A DNA stretch of 64,000 nt from Halorussus limi (GCF_023238205.1 NZ_CP096659.1:2001626-2065625), one strand, 5' to 3'; counted from the stretch's first letter, positions 42,602 to 52,365 are shown. A program made the numbers and translations. The notes: generated from the letters alone by a model not told the origin.

Positions 42602-43324
42602 TCAGGCCGATTCTGCGGGCGTCTTCTTGGCGTCCTTCGCGCCCTCGACGGTCTCGCGGACGGCCTCACAGCCCTCGTCGTGGACGAGGTCGCCGACGAC
42701 CACGGTGTCGGCGTGTTGGGCCATCGTGTACGCGGAATCGTAGTCGCGGATGCCGCCGCCGTAGAAGAGGGTCGCCTCGTCCAGCGCGTCAGCGGCCGCC
42801 TCGACCACGTCGGGGTCGCCGAAGGTGCCCGAGTACTCGACGTAGACGATTTCCTGCCCGAACATCTCCTCGGCGACCTCGGCGTAGGCCGCCACCTCCT
42901 CGGGCGACTGGTCGCAGTCGGCCTCGGTGAGTTCGGCGACGCTGGCGTCGGGGTTGAGGATGATGTACGCCTCGGTCGTCGTGCGTTCCCAGTCCACGTC
43001 GTCCATCCTGACCCACTCCTTGTGCGCGCCGGTAATCCACGACACCGCTCCGGCGTTCAGCACGACCGGCACGAGGTAGCCGTCGAGGTCGTCGTCGTCG
43101 ACCACGACCGCGGGGTTGCTCGGTTCCTGATATAGCGGCACGTCGTACTTCGCACAGGCGTCGATGACCCGCTGCATCTTCTCGGTGGTCACGTCGAGGG
43201 TGCCGCCGATTTCGAGGGCGTCGGTGCCGGTCCGGCACACGTCCTCGAAGGTCTCGCCCTCGGCGAGCGTCTTGTCCGGGTCCAACTTGACGATGTGGTC
43301 CCACTCGGTCCACGATGTACTCAT
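42602..43324 (-). CDS. Geranylgeranylglyceryl phosphate synthase
   Basis: Makes the first ether bond of archaeal lipids by joining geranylgeranyl diphosphate to sn-glycerol-1-phosphate. The TIM-barrel markers are [10 protein letters not shown] at the N-terminus, [41 protein letters not shown] (short segments of it fit the family), [10 protein letters not shown], and the phosphate-binding [13 protein letters not shown] and [11 protein letters not shown]. 240 residues, family length. A hairpin (43391-43415) lies just upstream. Confidence 0.92.
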   Translation of the reverse strand: MSTSWTEWDHIVKLDPDKTLAEGETFEDVCRTGTDALEIGGTLDVTTEKMQRVIDACAKYDVPLYQEPSNPAVVVDDDDLDGYLVPVVLNAGAVSWITGAHKEWVRMDDVDWERTTTEAYIILNPDASVAELTEADCDQSPEEVAAYAEVAEEMFGQEIVYVEYSGTFGDPDVVEAAADALDEATLFYGGGIRDYDSAYTMAQHADTVVVGDLVHDEGCEAVRETVEGAKDAKKTPAESA

Positions 43325-43390
43325 TGTTCGTGTAAACCTTAGGGTGCGCTAAAACCCCTTCGGAACCGACCACGACCTTTTACTGCGCCC

Positions 43391-43415
43391 AGAACCGCGG
43401 CGCTGCCGCGGTTCT
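43391..43415. terminator. Strong GC-rich hairpin downstream of topA
   Basis: AGAACCGCGGC (43391-43401), loop GCT, GCCGCGGTTCT (43405-43415): perfect 11-bp arms. It lies about 190 bases beyond the end of topA and 67 bases before the GGGP synthase start, both leftward. A transcription terminator or RNA-processing signal is likely. No other gene is in 43325-43602. Confidence 0.5.
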
Positions 43416-43602
43416 TCGCTGGTAAAACGTCGACGAAAAACGCGGCACTCCTCCCGTCGCTCGCTTCCGCCCGCGTTCGTCGTCGCTTGGTCCGCTCGCT
43501 CACGTCCGTTCGCTCGCGGTACTCGTCGCTGGCCCGCGGCGTGGCGAGTGAGGGTCTCGGCGCGACGTGAAAAAGTGGAGCGACCGGGAATCCGCCGACC
43601 GT

Positions 43603-46104
43603 TTAGTCGGCTTTCGCCTGCCAGCCTCTCAGTCTGTCCTCGCTGACGCCCTGTACCTCGGAGGCCACCGTCTCGACCTCCGCGGATTTCAGGTCGTCGA
43701 TGCTCTCGATGCCCGCCTCAGAGAGCTTCTCGGCGGTCTTCGACCCGATGCCGTCGAGCGATTCGAGGTCGCTGCCCGACTCGCTCTCGCGGGCCTGAAA
43801 CTCCCGGTAGTTACAGATGGGACAGCCCAGTTCCCACGGTTCGTCGCCGTTGTGGACGACGAGTTCCGGCAGGTCGTGTTCCTCGCAGCGCTCGTCGGTG
43901 ACTTCGATGTCGCCCCGCCGCGGGAGCGGGAGCGAGTAGTCGCAGTCGGGATACCGGGTACAGCCGACGAGTCGCGAACCGTTCTGGAGGTGTTTGATGG
44001 CGAGTTCTCCGCCGTGTTCCTCGCCGCAGTCGGGACAGACGCCGATGACTTCGTCCTCCTGCTCCTCGGCCTCCTCGGCCTTGCAGAGCGGACAGCCGTG
44101 GACGAACGTCTGGCGCCCGGCGAGCATCTTGACGTGGCGCAGACCGTGGTCCTCGCACTCCTCGTCGAGAATCAGGGGCTTGCCCGTGTTCGGGAGCGGC
44201 AGGGTGTACTCGCAGTCGGGGTAGCCGTCACACCCGACGAAGTACGAGCCGTTTCGGCTCTGGCGGACCAGCAGTTCGTGGTCCGACTCGGGGCAGGGGC
44301 CGAGTTTCTTGTCGGCCTTCAGCGACTCCTGCAACAGGTCGGCGACCTCTTCGCGGGAGTCGCGCAACTCGTCGAACACCTGCTGGAGGTACTCGCGGGA
44401 CTCGTCGGCCACCTCGCTCAGGTCGGCCTCGCCCTCCGCGATGGCGGTCATGTCTTCCTCCAACTCCCGGGTCATCTCCTCGCTGACCACGAGTTCAGCG
44501 AACTCCTCGGCGGCCGTGACCACGGCGTCGGCCAGTTGCGTGGGTCGGGGCGGGTCGCCCTCGACGTAGCCCCGGTCGTAGAGTTTCTCGATGGTGTTGT
44601 GGCGAGTCGACTTCGTCCCGATGCCCATCTTCTCCATCGTCTCGATGAGTCGCGACTGGCCGTACCGGCGGGGCGGTTGGGTCTGCTTGTCCTCGATGCG
44701 GGCCTCCGTGACCGCCAACTCCTCGCCCTCGGTCACGTCGGGGACGTAGTTCTCGGAGGTGTTGAAGTAGGGGTAGACCGCGTGGTAGCCCTCTTTCACG
44801 AGGCGCTTGCCGTTGGACTTGAGTTTGTGCTCGTCCACGCCCGCGACGACTTTGAGGTGTTCCCACGTCGCGGACTCGGCCACCGTGGCGAAGAAGCGCC
44901 GGACGACGAGTTCGTATATCTCCCACTCGTCGTCGCTCAACTCGCCCTTGGTCGGGATGTCCTCGGTCGGGTGAATCGGCGGGTGGTCGGTGGTCTCCTC
45001 GTCGCCCTCGGTCGGTTCGAGGTCGTCGAGGTCGAGCAGGTCGTCGGCGTCGTCGCCGAAGTGATAGTCGCCCGAGAACGCGTCGAGCAACTCCTCGGGG
45101 TCCAAGTCGTCGGGGTAGACCGTGTTGTCGGTCCGGGGGTAGGTCATGTACCCGGCGGTGTAGAGGTCCTCGGCGATGCTCATGGCCTGCTGGGCCGAGT
45201 AGCCCAGACTCCCGGCGGCCCGGATGAACTGGGTGGTGTTGAACGGCGCGGGCGGGTCGTCGGTCCGGGTCCGCCGGTTGACGCGTTCGACGGTCGCGGC
45301 CGCGGCCGAGTCGAGCGCCTCGAAGACGGCCTCGGCGGTCTCCTCGTCCCAGACGCGTTCGGCCTCGTTGTCGTCCTCGTCGCGGTAGAAGTACTGGGAC
45401 TCGAACTCGGTCGTCTCGTCGTCGGTCTCCTTCAACAGGTCGGCGAACAGTTCCCAGTAGTCTTCGGGGTCGAACGCCTCGATTTCGCGCTCGCGGTCCA
45501 CGATGAGTTTGAGGGTCGGCGACTGCACCCGTCCGACCGAGATGAAGTCGTCGCCCAACTGGCGAGAGGACAGCGAGAGGAACCGCGTCAGGGCCGCGCC
45601 CCAGATGAGGTCTATCTCCTGGCGCGCTTCGCCCGCGGCCGCGAGGTCGAAGTCCAAGTCGTCGGGGTTCTCGAAGGCGTCGGTGACCTCGTTCTCCGTG
45701 ATGGAGGAGAACCGGACCCGGCGAATCGGCACCTCGTCGTTCACGTCGCGGACGAGTTCCCACGCCTCCTTGCCGATGAGTTCGCCCTCGCGGTCGTAGT
45801 CCGTCGCGATGGTCACGGTGTCTGCCTTCCGGGCCAGCACTCGCAGGGTAGAGACGATGTTCTCCTTCGTGGCCTTCTTCTCGATGGGCGCGTCGATGAG
45901 TTCGACCGGTTCCACGTCGCGCCAGTCGTTGTACTCGTCGGGGAAGTCCACGCCCACCACGTGGCCCGACAGGCCGATGCACCGTCGCCCGCCCCACTTG
46001 TAGACGTTGACGCCGTTCTTGCGCTCGGCCTCGGCGGACTCGCCGCTCAGTATGTCGGCGATGCGTCTGGCCGCGTTGTCCTTCTCGGTGATTATCAGCT
46101 CCAT
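43603..46104 (-). CDS. topA: DNA topoisomerase I (type IA)
   Basis: Relaxes negative supercoils by a tyrosine-linked single-strand break. The N-terminal Toprim domain starts MELIITEKDNAARRIADILS, with the DYDREGE metal motif near residue 100. The active-site Tyr lies in AGYMTYPRTDNTVYP. The C-terminal third carries several zinc ribbons (for example CPESDHELLVRQ..GCDGYPDC, CPLCKAE, CPDCGEEH, GCTRYPDC, CPIC) and ends with a helix-hairpin-helix region (DGIGSKTAEKLSEAGIES). 833 residues, typical of haloarchaea. The complementary strand has an 885-codon open frame that is only its shadow. Confidence 0.93.
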   Translation of the reverse strand: MELIITEKDNAARRIADILSGESAEAERKNGVNVYKWGGRRCIGLSGHVVGVDFPDEYNDWRDVEPVELIDAPIEKKATKENIVSTLRVLARKADTVTIATDYDREGELIGKEAWELVRDVNDEVPIRRVRFSSITENEVTDAFENPDDLDFDLAAAGEARQEIDLIWGAALTRFLSLSSRQLGDDFISVGRVQSPTLKLIVDREREIEAFDPEDYWELFADLLKETDDETTEFESQYFYRDEDDNEAERVWDEETAEAVFEALDSAAAATVERVNRRTRTDDPPAPFNTTQFIRAAGSLGYSAQQAMSIAEDLYTAGYMTYPRTDNTVYPDDLDPEELLDAFSGDYHFGDDADDLLDLDDLEPTEGDEETTDHPPIHPTEDIPTKGELSDDEWEIYELVVRRFFATVAESATWEHLKVVAGVDEHKLKSNGKRLVKEGYHAVYPYFNTSENYVPDVTEGEELAVTEARIEDKQTQPPRRYGQSRLIETMEKMGIGTKSTRHNTIEKLYDRGYVEGDPPRPTQLADAVVTAAEEFAELVVSEEMTRELEEDMTAIAEGEADLSEVADESREYLQQVFDELRDSREEVADLLQESLKADKKLGPCPESDHELLVRQSRNGSYFVGCDGYPDCEYTLPLPNTGKPLILDEECEDHGLRHVKMLAGRQTFVHGCPLCKAEEAEEQEDEVIGVCPDCGEEHGGELAIKHLQNGSRLVGCTRYPDCDYSLPLPRRGDIEVTDERCEEHDLPELVVHNGDEPWELGCPICNYREFQARESESGSDLESLDGIGSKTAEKLSEAGIESIDDLKSAEVETVASEVQGVSEDRLRGWQAKAD

Positions 46105-46204
46105 ACCTCACCTCCGACTTCCGGGGAGTGCCCGGCGTGGCGGGGTCGCTCTCGGGGAAGTCCGCCGCCGCTCGGGAGTCGCTCGTCGTCCATCGTGTCC
46201 CCGC

Positions 46205-46525
46205 TAGGACAAGTGAATTGGTAAAGCTTTCGACGGCCAAAACCGCCGGAAGGCGGTGGCACAAGGCGCGTGCGTCGTGCGTGTGGGTGCCCGAAGTCGG
46301 GTCCGTGAGGAGTCTATGAGGAGGGGTCGCGAGTCCCGCGGGGGAAAGGCCGCGAGCGACGGTTCGGAGCAGTGGGACCCCGGGTGAAGCCCGACAGTTC
46401 GCTCTATTTCGGTCGCGACGGTTGAATTAACCGGGTCGCGTATAAGTTACTATTTTTGTGTTATCAAACCAGATAACCGGGGAAACGATTATACCACGCC
46501 GATTATGATTCCCGACGAATACTAA
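46205..46525. other. Intergenic stretch, no recognised gene
   Basis: No coding frame can be supported. Short self-complementary pieces (for example CCCGA/TCGGG at about 46290) and GC-rich runs up to 46400 invite a structured RNA, but they do not match the conserved cores of RNase P or SRP RNA that I know. From 46420 to 46525 the DNA turns AT-rich (TATAAGTTACTATTTTTG at about 46440) and holds the promoter of the following rightward genes. Confidence 0.35.
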
Positions 46526-46792
46526 ATGAACTCTATCGGTGTCCTTATCGTTACCGTGACAGTGTCGGGCCTCGGAGCTCTCGCCCCGATAGTGGGGTCT
46601 CACCTCGCCGGTATCGGCGGACGGTACGGCGAGGCGTCACCGAGACGGCTCTTTCGGATTCTGGCGGTAGCTACCCTCCTCTGCCGCGCACCGCGCGCGC
46701 CGGTCTTGCGTCGTTCGTCGTCCGGGTTCGGCGGCCGCAACGGGTCTGCCGGCTCCGCCGGGAGGCTCCGCGTCGACGGAGGTGCCGAATGA
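46526..46792 (+). CDS. Small protein with N-terminal membrane helix (88 aa)
   Basis: A hydrophobic N-terminal segment (SIGVLIVTVTVSGLGALAPIVGSHL within residues 3-27), then a basic, Arg/Gly-rich tail with little structure. Its stop codon overlaps the start of the HalX regulator by four bases (ATGA), the main argument that it is translated. It could be a leader or membrane partner of the regulator; no family is recognised. Confidence 0.45.
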   Translation: MNSIGVLIVTVTVSGLGALAPIVGSHLAGIGGRYGEASPRRLFRILAVATLLCRAPRAPVLRRSSSGFGGRNGSAGSAGRLRVDGGAE

Positions 46793-47361
46793 CGACGACC
46801 GTGTTGATAGCCGACGACGAACCGGCTCTCACGAACATGTACGAGCGGTGGCTGTCGGAGTACGAGTGCCTCGTCGCCCACGGCGGTTCGGAGGCCACGG
46901 AGATACTGGACCGCCGCGGCGACGACATCGACGTCGCTCTCCTCGACAGGCGGATGCCCGGCAGGAGCGGCGACGAGGTCCTCTCGGACATCGAGGAGCG
47001 GAACGTCGAGTGCCGGGTCGCGATGATAACTGCGGTCGCTCCGAGCGACGACATCGTGAGCATGCCGTTCGACGACTACGTGACCAAGCCGGTCTCGGCC
47101 GAGACGATTCGGGGGACGGTCGAGGCGCTGCTCGAACGGGCCGAGTACGCCGACGTGCTCGACCGATACTACACGCTCGCCGCGAAGCACGCCGCGCTGA
47201 CCGACGAGCGATCAGCCGCGGGACTGCGGGAGAGCGAGGCGTTCGCCGAACTCGAAGCCGAACTCCGAGAGGTCGAGCGCGAACTGACAGAGTCGGCCAC
47301 GTTCGACGACCACGAGGAGTTCCAGAGCCTCCTCCTCGAAGCGACCCGCGGAGCGACCTGA
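46789..47361 (+). CDS. HalX-type response regulator (190 aa)
   Basis: Receiver domain with the acidic pair Asp9/Asp10 (VLIADDEPAL), phosphoacceptor Asp53 (ALLDRRMPG) and Lys100 (VTKPV). The C-terminal HalX domain follows (residues of about 120-190, YYTLAAKHAALTDERSAAGL), a haloarchaeal module of unknown output. It overlaps the small membrane-helix gene upstream. No cognate kinase is adjacent; the histidine kinase at 49010-50653 is a candidate partner but lies beyond gatB. Confidence 0.88.
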   Translation: MTTTVLIADDEPALTNMYERWLSEYECLVAHGGSEATEILDRRGDDIDVALLDRRMPGRSGDEVLSDIEERNVECRVAMITAVAPSDDIVSMPFDDYVTKPVSAETIRGTVEALLERAEYADVLDRYYTLAAKHAALTDERSAAGLRESEAFAELEAELREVERELTESATFDDHEEFQSLLLEATRGAT

Positions 47362-47442
47362 TCGCCGGAGGTCGAGGTCCGAGGCGGAGCGTCCCCTCGC
47401 CGAACGACACCCGCGAAAATCAGTCCCGCACTGCCGGACGGC

Positions 47443-48930
47443 CTACTCGTCCAGTCGCTCGCGGAGCAGTTGGTTCACCGAACCGGGGTCGGCGCTCCCG
47501 CCGGTCTTCTGCATGACCTGCCCGACGAGGAAGTTGAGCGCGCCGCCCTCGCCGTCGTGGTAGTCCTCGACCGCGTCGGGGTTCTCCTCGATGGCCTCCT
47601 CGACGGCGCCCTCGACGGCGCCCTCGTCGGCCTTGCCGAGACCCTCGCGGTCGATGACCGTCTCGGGGTCCTCGCCCTCGTCTAACATCTCGCGGAGGAC
47701 GACCTCTTCGGCGTTCTTGGTGGTAATCTCGCCGTCGGCCACCAACTCGATGAGGCGCATGAACTCGTCGAGACGACCTTCCACGTCCGTAATCGCCATG
47801 TCGCGGTAGTTGAGTTCGCCGAGCAGGTTGTCGGCGACCCACGTCGCCGCGAGGTCGGGGGCGTACTCGCCGGCCACGTCCTCGTAGAAGTCCGCGACCT
47901 GTTTCGTGGAGGTGAGTTTGCTCGCGGCCTCCTCGCTCAGGCCGTACTCGTCGCGGAATCGCTCGCGGCGGGCGTCGGGGAGTTCCGGGATGTCGAGTTT
48001 CTGCTTCCAGTCGCTGACCTGCAGCGGCGGCAGGTCGGCCTCCCGGAAGTAGCGGTAGTCCTTCTCCTCCTCCTTCGAGCGCATCGAGACGGTGACGCCC
48101 CGGCCCTCGTCCCAGTGGCGGGTCTCCTGCTGGATTTCCCGGCCGCGCTTGACCGCGTTCTTCTGGCGGGTCGCCTCGTAGGACAGCGCCTTCTCGGCGC
48201 CCCTGTGGCTGGAGATGTTCTTGACCTCGGTCCGATTGGCGTCTTCGAGCGCCTCCTCGCTGATTTCGCCGTTCTCGCCGACTTCGTCGGCAGGGACCAC
48301 GCTGAGGTTGGCGTCGATGCGGAGGCTCCCGTCGCGCTGGCTGTCGAACACGCCGAGATACTCGAGGACCTCCTCCAGTTTCGCGAGGAAGGCCCGGACC
48401 TCCTCCGCGCCGCGGAAGTCTGGGTCGGTCACGATTTCCATCAGCGGTACTCCGGCGCGGTTGTAGTTGACGAGCGTGTAGTCTGCGCGGTCGATGCTCC
48501 CGCCCTCGTGCTGGAGGCTCCCGGGGTCCTCTTCGAGGTGCGCGCGCTGGATGCCCACCGTGCGTCGCTCGCCGTCGACCTCCACGTCGAGTTCGCCATC
48601 CTGACAGACCGGCGCGTCGTACTGGGTTATCTGGAACCCCTTCGGCAGGTCGGGGTAGAAGTAGTTCTTCCGGTGGAACGTCGTCTCCTCGGGGATGTCG
48701 GCGTCGATGGCCTTCCCCACCTTGACCGCCGACTCCACGGCGGCCTCGTTCAGCACCGGGAGCGCGCCCGGCAGGCCGAGACACACCGGGCAGGTGTGGG
48801 TGTTCGGTTCGGCGTCGGCCACGTCGGTCGAACAGCCACAGAAGATCTTCGTGTCCGTCTCCAGTTGAACGTGGACCTCCAGTCCGATGACGACCGCGAG
48901 GTCCTCCCGCTGGACAGCCTGTGCAGTCAT
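47443..48930 (-). CDS. gatB: Aspartyl/glutamyl-tRNA amidotransferase subunit B
   Basis: Kinase-type subunit of the GatCAB complex, which converts Asp-tRNA(Asn) and Glu-tRNA(Gln) to the amidated forms. Signatures: VIGLEVHVQLETDTKIFCGC with the nearby CPVCLGLPG zinc site, FHRKNYFYPDLPKGFQITQY, and NYNRAGVPLMEIVTDPD. The C-terminal tail domain (YqeY-like) ends in NQLLRERLDE. The start at 48930 gives MTAQAVQREDLAVVIGLEVH, 495 residues. Partners gatA and gatC are not in the window. Confidence 0.94.
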   Translation of the reverse strand: MTAQAVQREDLAVVIGLEVHVQLETDTKIFCGCSTDVADAEPNTHTCPVCLGLPGALPVLNEAAVESAVKVGKAIDADIPEETTFHRKNYFYPDLPKGFQITQYDAPVCQDGELDVEVDGERRTVGIQRAHLEEDPGSLQHEGGSIDRADYTLVNYNRAGVPLMEIVTDPDFRGAEEVRAFLAKLEEVLEYLGVFDSQRDGSLRIDANLSVVPADEVGENGEISEEALEDANRTEVKNISSHRGAEKALSYEATRQKNAVKRGREIQQETRHWDEGRGVTVSMRSKEEEKDYRYFREADLPPLQVSDWKQKLDIPELPDARRERFRDEYGLSEEAASKLTSTKQVADFYEDVAGEYAPDLAATWVADNLLGELNYRDMAITDVEGRLDEFMRLIELVADGEITTKNAEEVVLREMLDEGEDPETVIDREGLGKADEGAVEGAVEEAIEENPDAVEDYHDGEGGALNFLVGQVMQKTGGSADPGSVNQLLRERLDE

Positions 48931-49009
48931 TACCCGCCAGTTTGCGGTCGGGCCGCTAAAGACTAACGAACGAAGGTTCATTACCCCCGAGCGAGCAGGT
49001 GGAGGAAAA

Positions 49010-50653
49010 ATGAAGGTCCGGACGAAGTTCGCGGTGCTGATGCTGGTCGTCACGCTCGCGCTGAGCGGAGTGGTCTACGGCCAACTCGAACTGGCCAAGG
49101 ACCGGTCGGTCGCCCAGATGCGCGAGAACGTCGACCAGACCGCGATTCGGACCGCCGAGCAGATAGACGCCCAAATCCGCCAGCAGAAGGACTACGTCGG
49201 GTTCCACGCGTCGCGGCCGCGAGCCAGCAACTTCAGTCGCTCCGGCGAGTTCCTCCGCGGGTTCCTGACCAACCCGTACGTGTTCGCCGGACAGGTGGTC
49301 GCTGCCAACGGCACCGTCGTCGCCTTCGAGGGCGACGTGGCTCCCGAGGTGCGCCGACAGACCGTCGGCGACGGCATCGAGAATCGGACGTACTTCGAGC
49401 GGCCGGCCCGGACGGGCGAGATACACGTCACCGACCCCGAACGCGTCGCGGACAGTGACCAGCACATCGTGATAATCAGCGCGCCCATCTTCGAGGACGG
49501 CGAGATAACCGGCGTCCTCGCGGCCGCGTTCCCGGTCAACGAGTTCACGTTCCTCACGATGGTCAAACCGCTGGAGACCGACGTGCGGACGGTCTCGGTC
49601 GGGATGGGGAATCAGACGCTTCACGAGTCCCGACGGTCGTTCACCGACGGCGTCTCCAGCACCGCGACAGTCTCCTCGACGGGGTGGACGGTGCGGGTCA
49701 GTCGGAACCGGGCGACGCTGGACGCCCGCCTCCGCGAGATGGCGATACTACAGGCGGGGAGTCTCGCACTCGTCCTGTCGCTCGTCATCGGCTTGGCGGT
49801 CTGGGAGTACAACGCCAACATCCGTCAGGCGGAGAAACTCCTCGACGGCTTCCGCGCGCTCCGCGACGGCGACTACGACCACACGCCCGGTCTCTCCTCG
49901 GGCGAGGAGTGGAGCCAAATACGTGAGGGCTTTACCGACCTCGCCGACTCGCTGGCCACGCGAGAGAACGAACTCCGGGAGCGCGAGCAGCGGATTCAGG
50001 TGTTCAACCGCGTCCTGCGCCACAACCTCCGCAACGACATGACCGTCGTGGTCAACTACGCCGAGTTCGTCGCCGAGGAGTCCGACGACCCAGAAGTCCG
50101 GGGCGCGGCCGAGAAAATCGCGACTCGCGGGTGGGACCTCGTGGACCTGAGCGAGAAGGCGCGCCGCCTCGGGGCCGGAATGGAGGGCGAGGGCACCGAA
50201 CCGGTCGAAATCGACGTGGCGGCGGTCGCGGCCGACGCCGCGTCCGCGGTCAGCGAGGAGTACCCGGACGCCGAGGTGTCGGTCGACGTTCCCGACCGGC
50301 AGTTGGCGGCGGCCGTCCCCGCGTTCGACGCGGCGGTCGAGAACGTCTGCGAGAACGCGGTCGAACACAACGACGCGGCCGACCCCGCGGTGTCGGTTTC
50401 GGTCGAGTCGACGACCGACGACGACGGGGAGTGGATTCGCGTGGCGGTCGCCGACGACGGCCCCGGCATTCCGGACCACGAGCGCGCCGTCCTGACCGAC
50501 GGCGAGGAGACCGACCTCGACCACGGGAGCGGTCTCGGCCTCTGGTTGACTCACTGGGTCGTCGAGCGGTCGGGCGGCCGACTGTCGTTCACCGAGAACG
50601 ACCCGTCAGGGTCGGTCGTCCGGATGGACCTGCGGCCCGCGGACGACGTCTGA
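49010..50653 (+). CDS. Membrane-bound sensor histidine kinase (547 aa)
   Basis: The N-terminal membrane helix (about residues 7-26) is followed by an extracytoplasmic cache-like domain (about 30-240; FERPARTGEIHVTDPERVAD and VIISAPIFEDGEITGVLAAA are typical of Cache sensors). A second helix (about 245-266, ILQAGSLALVLSLVIGLAVW), a HAMP-like linker, the H-box with His338 (NRVLRHNLRND) and an ATPase domain (VENVCENAVEHND, DDGPGIPDHE, SGLGLWLTHWV) follow. GGTGGAGG precedes the ATG at 49010. It is divergent from gatB, 79 bases away. The ligand is unknown. Confidence 0.9.
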   Translation: MKVRTKFAVLMLVVTLALSGVVYGQLELAKDRSVAQMRENVDQTAIRTAEQIDAQIRQQKDYVGFHASRPRASNFSRSGEFLRGFLTNPYVFAGQVVAANGTVVAFEGDVAPEVRRQTVGDGIENRTYFERPARTGEIHVTDPERVADSDQHIVIISAPIFEDGEITGVLAAAFPVNEFTFLTMVKPLETDVRTVSVGMGNQTLHESRRSFTDGVSSTATVSSTGWTVRVSRNRATLDARLREMAILQAGSLALVLSLVIGLAVWEYNANIRQAEKLLDGFRALRDGDYDHTPGLSSGEEWSQIREGFTDLADSLATRENELREREQRIQVFNRVLRHNLRNDMTVVVNYAEFVAEESDDPEVRGAAEKIATRGWDLVDLSEKARRLGAGMEGEGTEPVEIDVAAVAADAASAVSEEYPDAEVSVDVPDRQLAAAVPAFDAAVENVCENAVEHNDAADPAVSVSVESTTDDDGEWIRVAVADDGPGIPDHERAVLTDGEETDLDHGSGLGLWLTHWVVERSGGRLSFTENDPSGSVVRMDLRPADDV

Positions 50654-50685
50654 GAACGGGTCCCGGAACCGGCAGGCGAGGCGCG

Positions 50686-52365
50686 TTAACTCCGCCAGCG
50701 CGCCCCGAGCAGGAAGCCGAGTACGGAGACGACACCGGCACCGACGCCGAGGCCCGGAGCGTTAGCAGTCGTCTCGGCGTCGGGCAGCGCGTCGGTCCCT
50801 CCGTTCCCGCGGTCGGTGGCCGCACCGCCGGTCGCTTCCGCGTTCGTCACACCGTCTGTTGCCGGCCTCGCGGTCCCGTTCACGACCACGTTGCCGACCC
50901 GGAACTCGTTGACGTACACCTCGTAGATACCGGGGTCGGCCACCGTGCGCTCGAAGGTGGTCTGTCGCATGCCGCCCGCCGCGATGGTGAGTTGGCGGCG
51001 CGCGACCGACTGGTCGCCGAGGACGAGTTCCGCGGTGAAGGTGCCGTCGGCGTCGCCCTCGTTCGCGATTCGGACCTGCACTTCGAGCGCGTCGCCGACC
51101 GAGATGGTCGATAGTTCGACCGTGGCGTCGGTAATCTCGAACTGCGGGCGCTGTTTCCCGGCCGCGAACTCCGAGAGGCCGGGCGAGCGCACCCGGTAGA
51201 CGTAGTGGCTCTCGGTGGTCTCGACCAGCGTCGTCGGGAGTTCGTTCCACGACTCGCCGTGGTAGCGGTAGAGAGCGATTTCGCCGCGCTCGGAGGCGTT
51301 CACGCGGTCTCTCCGGACTCGGAACGTGAAAGTGACGTTGCTGATGTTCCGGTCGGAGATGGAGTGGTCGACGCTCAGGAACGCCAGCGGTTGCGTCCCG
51401 TTCGAGAGGCGCTCTTCGGGGGTCTTCTCGGCGATGGGCCGGTCGCTCGCGGTGACGTTCAGCGTGAAACTCGAGTCCCGCGCCGGCGTCACCTCGACGG
51501 TCGAGAACGAGACGTTCCGACTGCGGTTGCCGGGCGTCGAGACGTTCACCGCCACCGGTTCGTTCGCCGAGGCGTTCTCGACGGTGACGTTGACGGTCGG
51601 TGCGACCGCGGCGCGAACGGGTCGTCCGCGCTCGGTCGCGTTCGGCGGGAGCGTTCGGTTTCCGGAAACCGCCCCGGTACCGGGGAACGCGGTTCCGTTC
51701 CCCGGCGTTCCGGTCCGGTTCGTCGGCGGCCCGGCCCGGTCTCCCGGCGGACCGCTTCGACGCTCCTGCGGTCCGGTCGCGTTCGGTGGTCCGCCGAGTC
51801 CGGGCGGATGCTCGGCGCCGGGCCGACCACCCGCGCCGGGCGTTCGGTCGTCGTCTTGCGTTTCGTTCCCGGTAGGCGGCGCGTGGTCGGGTGTTCGACC
51901 GGGCGCTCGGCCGGGACCGTTCGGCTCGTCCGGCCCGTCGGCGGGCCGCCCCGAGCCGGGGGACGCGGCGGGGTCCTTCCCCCGTCCCCGACCGGGATTC
52001 CGCGCCTCGCTCGACGAGTCCCGAGTCGTGGTATCGCGCTCGGAAGATTCACGGGTCGTCGTCCCGGACGGGGGTCCGCTCGCGGGCGGGTCGCCGACTC
52101 CGCCACCCGGGTGCGCGGTCCCCGGGGTCGGAAGCAGTTCGGCGGCCGAGTCGGTCGTCTCCTCGCCGGTCGCGCTCGGAGGGTTCGAGACCGTCGCGCC
52201 GGTCGTCGGGAGGAGACTCTCGCTGGACTCACCGCCGTCGGCGAACGCGACGCCGACGGCCGGGGCGAGAGCGGCCGCGACGAGACCGACGACGGCGAGC
52301 GCTACAAGCGTCTGCTTCGGGGTCGACGGCGAGCGCCGCGGCTTCGAATCGGTACCTCCGGTCAT
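50686..52365 (-). CDS. Surface protein with PGF-pre-PGF and PGF-CTERM-like features (559 aa)
   Basis: A signal-like hydrophobic helix (about residues 18-42) is followed by a long Pro/Gly/Thr/Arg-rich linker (about 45-240) with N-glycosylation sequons. A PGF-pre-PGF-type domain follows (about 250-400; YHGESWNELPTTLVET and YRVRSPGLSEFAAG). A CARDB-like beta domain (about 405-490; VEVQVRIANEGDADGTFTAE in short form) comes next, and the C-terminal NAPGLGVGAGVVSVLGFLLG plus RWRS resembles the PGF-CTERM sorting signal processed by archaeosortase, with PGL in place of PGF. It is probably anchored to the cell surface; ligand unknown. Confidence 0.78.
   Translation of the reverse strand: MTGGTDSKPRRSPSTPKQTLVALAVVGLVAAALAPAVGVAFADGGESSESLLPTTGATVSNPPSATGEETTDSAAELLPTPGTAHPGGGVGDPPASGPPSGTTTRESSERDTTTRDSSSEARNPGRGRGKDPAASPGSGRPADGPDEPNGPGRAPGRTPDHAPPTGNETQDDDRTPGAGGRPGAEHPPGLGGPPNATGPQERRSGPPGDRAGPPTNRTGTPGNGTAFPGTGAVSGNRTLPPNATERGRPVRAAVAPTVNVTVENASANEPVAVNVSTPGNRSRNVSFSTVEVTPARDSSFTLNVTASDRPIAEKTPEERLSNGTQPLAFLSVDHSISDRNISNVTFTFRVRRDRVNASERGEIALYRYHGESWNELPTTLVETTESHYVYRVRSPGLSEFAAGKQRPQFEITDATVELSTISVGDALEVQVRIANEGDADGTFTAELVLGDQSVARRQLTIAAGGMRQTTFERTVADPGIYEVYVNEFRVGNVVVNGTARPATDGVTNAEATGGAATDRGNGGTDALPDAETTANAPGLGVGAGVVSVLGFLLGARWRS

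Noticed and set aside
43567-46224. 885-codon open frame on the plus strand
   Set aside because: It is the exact antisense of topA; GC-rich haloarchaeal genes routinely leave long open frames on the other strand. The protein composition is unnatural and topA is unmistakable.
46205-46525. Possible RNase P or SRP RNA gene
   Set aside because: Some GC-rich self-complementary pieces exist, but the conserved core sequences I know for these RNAs were not found.
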